A stretch of 64,000 nucleotides of DNA from Paraconiothyrium sp. Pb-2020. Its lineage: Eukaryota > Ascomycota > Dothideomycetes > Pleosporales > Didymosphaeriaceae. Shown here piece after piece: positions 56,123-64,000 of the stretch (within the stretch, counting starts at the first letter, position 1; every line of letters starts with the position of its first letter). The notes below the pieces were generated by a model. It had not been told where the DNA came from and did not search any database. It saw nothing but the letters and a program-made list of their open reading frames with translations. Position numbers and translations under genes: made by a program. The stretch lies in assembly GCA_022419385.1 (NCBI GenBank), contig JAJUBI010000007.1, forward strand, positions 3,567,768-3,631,767, written 5' to 3'.

Positions 56123-56885
56123 TCACACAAAGCTACGATCACCGCCACCTGGCGTATCGCTCTCTTGCGAGGCATCCGAGTCGCTTGTTTGCAACCTCAC
56201 AACGCGCGGCCGAGTCGAACCAGTCAACTCAAAGTACACACACATAATTATCGGAAGTAGTATCAACAGTGTACACAAGAACCGAAATAGCAGGAACAGA
56301 ATCCCAGCCAGCAGGACAATACTCCAAAGAATAGACCATAGGTCCATTCCTGCGAAGCGATCGTTGAGATCTGTTGTGGATTCTGTCCAAAGGATTGCAC
56401 CGCCCTGCATCCACCGCTTGTACCTTACGGGAGGATACTGGATGATGCATTCTGGCAAGTTTGTTTTGCTCTATGGCAGACGATGTTAATCGCGTGTACG
56501 CGTGCGGAAGATGGACACATACACCGTAGGCGTGTTGGTATTCGCAATAGTCCTTCTTTGCAGTCCATGCGGCCAATTGATATGTTTTTACAGCATAGTA
56601 TACCATTACTGGTATTGTCGCTATTGCGATGAGCGCAGATAAGTTTTGCCATGACTTCGAGAATCGTGGTAACGTGGGTAAATGAGGCCGTGAAGAGGGG
56701 TGCTGTCCCGGAGGTTGTGCCACTTGAGGCTGTGGTGGCGGCTGCGGCTGTTCTGTGGTAGGAGACTGTGATGAGGCTGAGGCCTGGAGCGAAGGCTGGG
56801 CTGGTGACTGAGGTGGGGTGCTCGAAGTGTGCGACGGTACAAACGGTAGTTCAACGACAATCGCAGCAGTACCACTTGAAGACAT
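56123..56885 (-). CDS. Pro/Gln-rich membrane protein with three predicted helices
   Basis: Two minus-strand exons, 56885-56523 and 56470-56123. The 52-bp intron has donor GTATGT, branch GATTAAC and acceptor CATAG; phase 0. The protein is 236 aa. The N-terminal 75 residues are a cytosolic Pro/Gln/Ser-rich stretch. A first hydrophobic helix (ALIAIATIPVMVYYAV) precedes a short loop with two Cys. A second region (LWSILWSIVLLAGILFLLFRF, then LCTLLILLPIIMCVY) is strongly hydrophobic, probably two helices. An acidic Ser-rich tail ends it. It resembles fungal proteins of unknown role seen next to heterokaryon or stress loci (impression only). Confidence 0.72.
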
Positions 56886-57856
56886 AGTATCAGCCGATGA
56901 ATGAGACCTGCGGGCTCAGCAATTGTGCCAGCTTAAGTATCCGCAGCTCATTAAGGTCTGTCAGTGTCCAGCAACTGCAACCTACGAGGTCATATGCAAG
57001 CCAGTTCTGCGCAAGCCAATTGCATGCAAGCCAGTTGTGGCGGAGTTACCGGTGGTGGTGAGAGCCAATCACACCGAGCAAAGAAACATCGACTCGACCG
57101 AGTGCTGAAACGAAAGGCTCGATCCGGTAAGCGGGACAAGACGTGCTGCAGAACTTTACCAGAGTACCGGGATAAAACATCCAACAGACACCCCACAGCA
57201 CAGCCAGCGACGGCTTGATGAACACACTAAGGGGCTGTCATTCCCCAAGGCAAGCGAATCGCAACTTGAGTCTAGCCTCGTAGCTTGGAAAGACTTATCA
57301 ACTAGGATGTGCGACAGTGTAGAGCGGTCATAGCTGTTTTGTCTTTCATATGCGCGCTCAGGGCTGTAGGCTCCTTTTTGACTTCTCCATTTTCCCCCTC
57401 GATCGGTTCCACTTCTTTGCCGGAGTTCTGTAAGCCTCATCTCGAACTGTTTACGCTTATTAATTCTGTTATACTGTCTGGTGGGCGGACATGCACGTGG
57501 TGCGGAGGTGAGGGTGCAGAGCGCAGAGCGTGTGAAGAGCGCAGAGCGTGAAGAGAAGTAGTAAGGCAGGGAGTGAGCCAAGTGATTCCTAATGCAAAGT
57601 CATAGCGTGTGCTCTTGCGTACTAACCGACAGATGGCGAGGCCTCGTCTTTCACCTAATCGATGGCTGTCCGGAGAATGTGAACAATTTTGAAGATAACT
57701 AATGCCAATGGCTGACGTACCGCTACCAACATAACGCTAATGAACTCGACAGAAAGACCTGATATGCCCTATAAGCTCTGCGCCGATATACTCCTTGAAG
57801 ATATGCAGTGTCATACTCCGAAGAAAACGCCAGATGTAATTGGGACAAATGGGCCG
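56886..57856. other. Intergenic
   Basis: No supported gene. A GCAGAGCG-rich short repeat lies at 57512-57552, and a CAAGCCA(A/G)TT repeat at 56996-57035. Confidence 0.5.
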
Positions 57857-58615
57857 TTACGAAGACTCCTGCTTCTTGCCTCCGGACCGTACCTCGAGCT
57901 TCCGCGGCTTCTTCTTGCCTGGTTTGGAGGCGTCACCACCATTCGCCGATGGCTCGCTCTCTAGTCCTTTCTTTGCGCGTTCTTCGGATAGTGCATCGGC
58001 AGCCTGGCGCAAAACTTCAGGGTTGGGTACGACGTCCTCATCGTCCGGGTTGATCTCTTCTGCTTGTTGCTCGCCTTTCTTCTCGCCTTTCTTCTCGTCT
58101 TTCTTCTCGCCTTTCTTCTCGCCCTTCTTTCCGTCTTCTTTGCCGTCTTTCTTGCCGTCTCCACCAGCAGCTCCTTTCGCAAGGTTCCCCAACTTTATGA
58201 ACGGCCCGTGTACTGCCCCCACCCCAGCGCCAGCCAACGCGCCCAAGCCCGTCACTGGTATCGCAGTCACACCTCCCACCACCGTGCCTACGAGCGTGCC
58301 CACGCCAGCACTCACCGCACCACCAATGCCAGCTCCGCCTATGGTTCCCTGGAACGCTCCGCTCTGCAGCATGCGCGCCTTCTTGCTGCTGCCATGTGCC
58401 TCCATCTCCTTATTAAACGCGTCCGTAAGCATCTTCTCGCGCTTCTTCGGGTCTGTGAAAGACGACGCCGTCTCGCGGAGTTTATTCGCCATGCCTTGAG
58501 CAGCTATGGCTTTTTCTGCCGCGGCGGCGGCTTCTTTGAGGCGATCTTCATCGGGGAGATCTTTGGGTATGTCGACACCGGGCGAGTGGACAGAGTCGGT
58601 CTTGTCAGCGGCCAT
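57857..58615 (-). CDS. Glycine-zipper protein with Lys/Glu repeat
   Basis: Single exon; start taken as the ATG at 58615 (MAADKTDSVHSPG), 252 aa. The N-terminal half is a helical charged region (DPKKREKMLTDAFNKEM). The centre is a Gly/Ala-rich glycine zipper (GGAGIGGAVSAGVGTLVGTV, then GLGALAGAGVGAVHGPF) able to insert in or deform membranes. A block of KKGEKK units follows, coded by an imperfect tandem array at 58058-58150. The tail is acidic then basic. Similar layouts occur in lineage-specific fungal proteins. Function is not recognised. Confidence 0.72.
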   Translation of the reverse strand: MAADKTDSVHSPGVDIPKDLPDEDRLKEAAAAAEKAIAAQGMANKLRETASSFTDPKKREKMLTDAFNKEMEAHGSSKKARMLQSGAFQGTIGGAGIGGAVSAGVGTLVGTVVGGVTAIPVTGLGALAGAGVGAVHGPFIKLGNLAKGAAGGDGKKDGKEDGKKGEKKGEKKDEKKGEKKGEQQAEEINPDDEDVVPNPEVLRQAADALSEERAKKGLESEPSANGGDASKPGKKKPRKLEVRSGGKKQESS

Positions 58616-58895
58616 GGTTGGGAGATTAGAGTAAACGGGCAGCGCGACGTAGCAGGGGGATATTGCGCTATGAAAATAGAAGTTCGGTTGTATTGTTGTT
58701 GGTGACTGAAAGATGATCGAAAGCTGTTGGAAGCGCAGACGCAGGTCATCGCGCTTGACGTCACTGGCGGCACGCGGAGCCTTCGAACCTCCCAACTCCT
58801 TGCAAATTTGTACCACCCTTGACAATCATCGTGCGTGTCATCTGCTGATACATATTTCAAAGTGATTTCCTCCACATTTTCTAGGTATCTCAAAA

Positions 58896-59333
58896 TCACT
58901 TCGAGGTCGGCTTAGCATCCTCAGCGGCCTTCAGCGTCTCCATACGCAACTGATTCCGCTTTCCCAGTATCCGCAGCGTATTCTGTCGCTCAATCTCCGA
59001 CATCTGTTCCCAATTGGAAATACGGCTGAGCGTCCCGTCGCGGTTGACGACCATCGGACCGAGGTGGTCGAGCTTGACGGCGGTGCCGGTGCTCACATTG
59101 AGCTCTGTGGCCTTGGTGTCGGTCGGCGGTTCAGGCAGGGGTAAAGGCTGGCTTGAGGATTGCTCAGCAGGGGTTGCGCTGTCGTTTGCAGCTGGAGCTG
59201 CTTTCGATGAGTTTTCGCTCGACATTGTTGGGCGATGAATTGCGGTGCTGCTGTAACGGACGGGGTGGAAAGCGCTGCTTTGCAATCGGTATCGCAGGTA
59301 TAGAGAACGTGGAAGGCGTAGGCTGCAGGTCAT
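58896..59333 (-). CDS. Predicted mitochondrial small protein, conserved-looking
   Basis: Single exon, 145 aa. The N-terminus (MTCSLRLPRSLYLRYRLQSS) is Arg/Ser/Leu-rich without acidic residues, a likely mitochondrial presequence. The C-terminal 60 residues look strongly constrained (VKLDHLGPMVVNRDGTLSRI, then SNWEQMSEIERQNTLRILGKRNQLR). The NRDGTLSRI..W..M...E....L RILGKRN pattern occurs in small conserved fungal proteins of unknown role (from memory, not checked). A shorter form from a second ATG (MSSENSSK) would be cytosolic. Confidence 0.78.
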   Translation of the reverse strand: MTCSLRLPRSLYLRYRLQSSAFHPVRYSSTAIHRPTMSSENSSKAAPAANDSATPAEQSSSQPLPLPEPPTDTKATELNVSTGTAVKLDHLGPMVVNRDGTLSRISNWEQMSEIERQNTLRILGKRNQLRMETLKAAEDAKPTSK

Positions 59334-59516
59334 GACTGAGCGTGTCGTTGCGCAGGCGCCATTATATGCAAGTCATATGAGGAATGAGAGCTGTCGTCGA
59401 CGTTCGTAGAAGTTTCCCTTGATCTTTCTAGAACTGTCAACATCGCGCTAGCTTGGACGCACTAACCATTTCTGGGACGGTCTCTCCAGATGAGTTCACA
59501 GGTTTGATTATTATTA

Positions 59517-61010
59517 CTACTTTGATCCCTCTGCTGTATAGTTCCACGCCCGATTGATGTCAAACGACTTGGGGAGCCACGTCGGCGTCTTCCCCTCAGC
59601 CATCATCTGCACCAACGCTTCAGCGCTGCGGAACGCCCACGCCATTCCGTGTCCGTTCATGCATGCAGACGCCCAAAGACCCTCCTCATTGGGTAGCCCC
59701 CCAACAACTGGGAAGCCATCTGGTGTGTTGCAAATGATGCCAGTCCAATCTTTCACCACTTTCGTTGTCTCTCCCCAGTTCTCATAACCAAAGACAACGC
59801 GGCCTACGCCATGCAAATCGTCCGCGATGTCTTGATTGATCACCGAGTCGTCCGTGATGTTCCTTTCTCGTGTAGGTGAGAACTTTGTGCTCCCGCCAAT
59901 GATCACATCGCCTGCACCGATGTCGCCCGGAGCCCGAATGGCGATGTAGTTATTCCCGCTGTGCAAGTCCGGGTACGAGTGACTGCGACGGAAGACGGTG
60001 TTGTTCGATGTATCCTTGGATGGGTGAACGGCCGCAGCTTGGTTTCTCTGCGGCACCAAGAAGCCGGTGCTCGCAAGACCAGGGTGTAGCGCGTTGGTAT
60101 AGCTGTTCGTGGTGAGAACGACCTGCTTTCCCTTGACGGTCCCACGATCTGTCTTGACCTCCCACTTCGCACCCGCTTCAGAACTGTTGGATATCTGATC
60201 GATGCTCAAGGCTATGGTCGTGGTCTGCAGATTTAGACCCTTCTCAAGACTCTGCTCGAGCAGTGCGCAGACAGTCAAGTAGGGATTCTGCGTGTGCGAG
60301 GTGTACGCCACCGCACCGAGGATCTGCGGCCACTTCCAGTAGTCTCTCGCTGCCTGGCCTGCATACACCGTTCGCTTGTTACTCCAAGGTCCATCGTTTG
60401 GTCGGCGTTTTTGCAGCTCGTCTTGGAATTCCTTAATCTCAACAGCTTCGTCGAACGCCTCTTTAGTCCAGTACACGTCAGCCGTTTCAACGTCCTGCCA
60501 GCCGCTGGATACGTTGTACGTCTTTACGAAATTTCGTACGTCATCCACACAATCTTGTTCCATCTTGCCTAGTCTGAGCGCTTCATCTTCACCGTAGAGC
60601 TCGACCCAGTCTTTGACTTCTTTCCAGTCACCCGGCTTGCAGTGTCCGCCATTGCGACCTGAGGCTGCGGAAGCCGCGGTGCGGGCTTCGAGCATCAAGA
60701 TAGAGAGACTTGGATCGCGCGATAATAATTTGAAGGCGACAGCGGCACCTGAGATGCCGGAGCCGACGATAACATAGTCGAAGACGTCGGATGTTGGGAG
60801 CTCTGGGGTGGTACGAAGATGGGCGATGCGGTGTGGTGGATCTTGCCAATATGAGACGGTTGGATTTGGGTGGGGGAAGCCGGGAAGAACTATCCGGTCA
60901 AGATTATCTCTTTTGGAAAGAGGAGCTTGCGGCGAAGGTACGGCAAGCGCGCGAACCTCTGGTGCCAGAGCGACCATTGGAATAAGAGCGGTCGTCAATG
61001 GGAGCCACAT
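59517..61010 (-). CDS. Secreted FAD-dependent amine/amino-acid oxidase-type oxidoreductase (DAO family)
   Basis: Single exon, start at ATG 61010; the longer frame opens with GTG. 497 aa. The signal peptide is MWLPLTTALIPMVALAPEVR. The FAD-binding dinucleotide motif is VIVGSGISGAAVAFKLL at residues 81-97, followed by LEARTAASAASGRNGGHCKP, typical of DAO-family enzymes. The FAD-binding C-terminal part has GIICNTPDGFPVVGGLPNEE and CMNGHGMAWAFRSAEAL. Several N-glycosylation sites are present (NNTV, NITD, NYTA). It oxidises amines or amino acids with FAD outside the cytosol. The substrate is not predictable. Its neighbours are unrelated. Confidence 0.88.
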   Translation of the reverse strand: MWLPLTTALIPMVALAPEVRALAVPSPQAPLSKRDNLDRIVLPGFPHPNPTVSYWQDPPHRIAHLRTTPELPTSDVFDYVIVGSGISGAAVAFKLLSRDPSLSILMLEARTAASAASGRNGGHCKPGDWKEVKDWVELYGEDEALRLGKMEQDCVDDVRNFVKTYNVSSGWQDVETADVYWTKEAFDEAVEIKEFQDELQKRRPNDGPWSNKRTVYAGQAARDYWKWPQILGAVAYTSHTQNPYLTVCALLEQSLEKGLNLQTTTIALSIDQISNSSEAGAKWEVKTDRGTVKGKQVVLTTNSYTNALHPGLASTGFLVPQRNQAAAVHPSKDTSNNTVFRRSHSYPDLHSGNNYIAIRAPGDIGAGDVIIGGSTKFSPTRERNITDDSVINQDIADDLHGVGRVVFGYENWGETTKVVKDWTGIICNTPDGFPVVGGLPNEEGLWASACMNGHGMAWAFRSAEALVQMMAEGKTPTWLPKSFDINRAWNYTAEGSK

Positions 61011-62279
61011 GTTGCCGATTTGGAACTTGAGATTCACGGCTACAGCGTCTAGAGAGGAGGAAGGCGCATTTATAGTCGGAATGACCTAGTGTAGGAAGTG
61101 GATTCCAAGGCGTACACATGCATCCTAGATAGTCGCTCTTGGTAGTCAGCAGATGTAGTAGACCGATGTGACCAAGCTCCGCTCATCTATGCTTGATCAA
61201 GAAGGCCGTTGGTACCTTGCAGATATCGGACCATTGATTCCCGCACCCCAAGACGTTGACGATCCTCGGCGGCGGCCGATATCGCAATCCAGGCCATTAG
61301 ATAGGATGGGACATAAAGGCATACATGAACTACAAGGCCGCAGATATTCAATCTACGAAGACGCCCTTATGGGACCGGCGGATCTTTCCCCTAGATATCC
61401 CAATTGCCGCGATGGAGACGATCTGTGTGTCGGTATCCAAGTGTAGCTGGTGAACGGCTACCCCACTTCTGCTCCATTGATTCGCACGACAGCGCGCGCT
61501 TGCGGCGCCAAGGAGTGCGGGGCTTAAGCGTACCATTATCTTATCTTCACCACGCCTTTGTACCCGCAGAGTCTATATCTTTCATATTTGGAAAATATCG
61601 CTAAATCAATGCCATCTTCATCTGTGCATTGCGGCAGCTTGCACTAACAGGCCACTGGGATATATGTGCTTGAGATTCAGTCACGCAGACACTGCTATGT
61701 TAACTTCACGCTCACTTCACATCGCATTTGCTGAAGAAAGACACCACAATAGCCGACCTTAAAGCTGAACTTCTGCGCATCGAATTCTCCCTCTCGCCCA
61801 GGTGAGAGTAGTGTCCTAATCCAAGCTCTAGCAACGTATTACCCTATGATAGACTATCCAAACACTGGATTGTAAACGCTTTATCCTTCAAGTAGACACC
61901 AGGGCCTGCAAAAACCAACTCAGTTTTCAGTCTCGCCCGTTATGACACTGTCCCCAATTCCTCTACCGATCAAAGAAGTTGACGACATGCGGGGCTGAGC
62001 CATTTTCGACCTCCTTTCCTTCGTTCTAGGTACAGCAAAATGTTTTGATGGAGGCACCGACTTAACGCGTGAGACGAATCATACCAAGCGGGACATCTCA
62101 TTTCGCACTCTGAGACCGGTGATTGATCAGTATTCATTTAGGCCAGGGACGCCTAACCTCAATAGTAACCGAGCGCTTGGCTAGGTAACCATAAGAGGCG
62201 GCGCAACATCGCAACTCCCGCGCCGCAACACGACAATATCTTCAATACCTTGCTCCGCTGGTGGACGGTAATTCGCATT
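61011..62279. other. Intergenic
   Basis: 1.3 kb separating the divergent oxidase and P450 genes. No supported gene; it holds both promoters. Confidence 0.5.
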
Positions 62280-63971
62280 ATGGCTTCGCTTTCTACCTTT
62301 CTCGCCATCGTTGGCGTCGTGCTCGCTGTCATTTACATCGCGCTACAATTCCACCTTCGCGCCACACAAGACCCACGCGAGCCCCCTGCCATCGAAACAA
62401 AGCTACCTTACATCCCGCCCGTGCTAGGCCTGTCGAAGAATACTTATTTTGACTATTTAAGGTACAAAACAACTCGATGCTTTGGCCGTTCTCTTGCTGG
62501 AACGCTGACATGGAGCAGAAAGCGATATGCAAAGCTACCGATATTCACACTTCGACTACCGGGTCAACGAATCTACGTGATCAATGATCCACAGCTGATC
62601 AGTGTCGTCCAACGACAATACAAAACTCTCACCTTCCAGTCCGTCGAAGATAGCATATCCCACAGAATATTCAATATGAGCCCTGTCGCGAAAGAACTTC
62701 AGAAGCGAGAAGCTGATGCTTGGCGCAATGGGCCTGCTCACGTACCCAGTCCCGCACATGTACAGTTCAAGCCTTTGGCCCCTGGAAAGGATCTGGACTC
62801 TATGAATCGAATTATGCTCAAGGCTTTGGAGGAGAGTTCGGAAGGGTGGGTCCCCAGAGGCTCAGAATCCCGCAGGACGCCGCTCTTCGAATGGGTCAAA
62901 GAGGTCCTTTTCCTTCCTACTACCAATGGGGTTTACGGTCCTGAGAATCCGTATCGCGACAATGGTGCTCGGAAAGACTACTGGTATGTCTCTGCCCTCG
63001 CTCAGCATTACAGTGCGGTACTCACTGATACTAGGACCTTCTTTAATGGATTACCTACCATGGTCAAAGGAGGACGTTTCCTCGTGAAGGACAGCGTTGC
63101 AGCTGTCGACTCGCTGCGTCTCGCTTGGCAAAAACACATGCAAGAAGGCGATCACCAAAAACACTCGGGTTATATTCAAAAGTTGTACGAGTACTACACG
63201 GACCTAAACTACCCAGTCGCAGATTACTCGCAGCTCATCCTCGGCACCGCCATCGCAGTACTTGGCAACACTTTACCTTCCGCCTTCTGGTTCATCTTGC
63301 ACCTCTATGCGGATCGCAAAGTATACGAAGCATGCCGCGAAGAAATACTTGGACAGGTCGTGCATAGCAGGGACGAAGACGGCAACTCTGTGCGAACAGT
63401 CGACATAACTGCACTCAAGACCCAGTGTCCACTGTTCCACTCCGCGTTTAAGGAAGTCCTTCGCTTGGAAGCAGTGGGGACTGGCGTGCGAGGAGTGGAA
63501 GAAGACCACATGCTCGATGGCAAGTACCTCCTGCGGAAGGACGCTCTTGTATTCATGCCTTTGGTGTCTCAGCACTTTGACCATGAGCGCTGGGGCGCAG
63601 ATGCAGAAGAGTATTGTTACAATCGCTTCACAGACAAGACCCGCCCGCGGGTCAGCAACGTCTCTTTCCGGTCATTTGGTGGAGGCACAACTTTATGTCC
63701 CGGTCGTCACTTCGCAACGACAGAGCTGCTTGCTTTTGCAGCGATGCTATTGCTGAGGTTCGACATCGTGCCGAAAGATGGCAAATGGGTTATCCCAACC
63801 TCGGTGAATGCTGAAATGACCACTAACATGCCCGCGCCTGATTTCGATGTCGATGTTGAGATACGAAGGAGATCAGATGACGCAGATGTCAAGTGGGTGT
63901 GGAGGCTGAGCGAGAGCGAACATGCGGTAATGCTCGGCGACGAGGACGAGCATGGCAACCCAAAGGCTTAA
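62280..63971 (+). CDS. Cytochrome P450 monooxygenase
   Basis: Two exons, 62280-62461 and 62516-63971; 545 aa. An N-terminal membrane anchor (LSTFLAIVGVVLAVIYIALQ) and Pro-rich hinge precede the P450 fold. The Glu-x-x-Arg motif is KEVLRLEA, the PERF-like region is NRFTDKTRP, and the haem-binding loop is SFGGGTTLCPGRHFA with the Cys ligand. The I helix is degenerate (GTAIAVLGNTLPSAFW, with Asn-Thr where Thr is common), as in CYP7/CYP8-like fungal P450s. The 54-bp intron keeps the frame open if read through. Its donor GTACAA and CGCTGAC branch favour splicing, which gives LSRKRYAKLPIF. ER oxidation of a lipid-like or small metabolite is expected. Confidence 0.9.
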   Translation: MASLSTFLAIVGVVLAVIYIALQFHLRATQDPREPPAIETKLPYIPPVLGLSKNTYFDYLRYKTTRCFGRSLAGTLTWSRKRYAKLPIFTLRLPGQRIYVINDPQLISVVQRQYKTLTFQSVEDSISHRIFNMSPVAKELQKREADAWRNGPAHVPSPAHVQFKPLAPGKDLDSMNRIMLKALEESSEGWVPRGSESRRTPLFEWVKEVLFLPTTNGVYGPENPYRDNGARKDYWYVSALAQHYSAVLTDTRTFFNGLPTMVKGGRFLVKDSVAAVDSLRLAWQKHMQEGDHQKHSGYIQKLYEYYTDLNYPVADYSQLILGTAIAVLGNTLPSAFWFILHLYADRKVYEACREEILGQVVHSRDEDGNSVRTVDITALKTQCPLFHSAFKEVLRLEAVGTGVRGVEEDHMLDGKYLLRKDALVFMPLVSQHFDHERWGADAEEYCYNRFTDKTRPRVSNVSFRSFGGGTTLCPGRHFATTELLAFAAMLLLRFDIVPKDGKWVIPTSVNAEMTTNMPAPDFDVDVEIRRRSDDADVKWVWRLSESEHAVMLGDEDEHGNPKA

Positions 63972-64000
63972 TCTGGCCGTTCCCTTCTAGACCAGCAACC
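63972..64000. other. 3' flank of the P450 gene
   Basis: 29 bases follow the stop before the window ends. Nothing further is seen. Confidence 0.5.

Noticed and set aside
1..64000. CRISPR array, prokaryotic operons or riboswitches
   Set aside because: The window is clearly nuclear fungal DNA with spliceosomal introns. No regularly spaced repeats of CRISPR type were seen.

Overview
The window is nuclear DNA of a filamentous ascomycete, most likely a Dothideomycete. This is judged from gene style and family content, not from a database match. Genes are compact and carry GT-AG introns of about 47-64 bp with CTRAC-type branch points. Typical fungal families are present: GH16, GH26, a calpain, an AsaB-type oxidoreductase, a fungal P450, Hbs1 and a PP2A activator. 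I rebuilt intron-exon structures by hand. Almost every model closes in frame across all junctions, and each model gives its exon coordinates.

Layout. 1-16 kb is gene-sparse. It holds a secreted GH16 glucanase, several unrecognised proteins (one a small tail-anchored protein split over three exons), a MYND-finger protein, a calpain with a Gly/Tyr/Arg-rich repeat tail, and an unrecognised soluble protein. 16-32 kb looks like an accessory island. At each end lie copies of an AT-rich repeat family containing a tRNA-like B box on the minus strand, in the same orientation. Between them are an MFS transporter, a 99-aa companion ORF, a 67-aa ORF, an AsaB/CmcJ-family oxidoreductase, a gamma-glutamyltranspeptidase, a glutamine-synthetase-like ligase and a five-exon multi-pass membrane protein. 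No housekeeping gene is recognised there.

33-64 kb is denser. It has a leucine-zipper protein, a SAP-domain protein with a C-terminal membrane segment, a 958-aa acidic/basic protein, a PP2A activator (Rrd1/PTPA), Hbs1 (ribosome rescue GTPase), and a head-to-head pair encoding the biotin carboxylase/biotin carrier and carboxyltransferase subunits of an acyl-CoA carboxylase. These are followed by a GH26 glycosidase convergent with a single-pass membrane protein that carries the same six-cysteine module, further membrane proteins, a predicted mitochondrial small protein, a secreted FAD oxidoreductase and a P450.

Functional links. The carboxylase pair shares a 420-bp bidirectional promoter region. 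The ligase, transpeptidase, oxidoreductase and MFS genes could form a small gamma-glutamyl metabolite cluster without a PKS/NRPS core. The GH26 enzyme and its neighbour may both be anchored at the cell wall through the shared Cys module. The last two points are inference.
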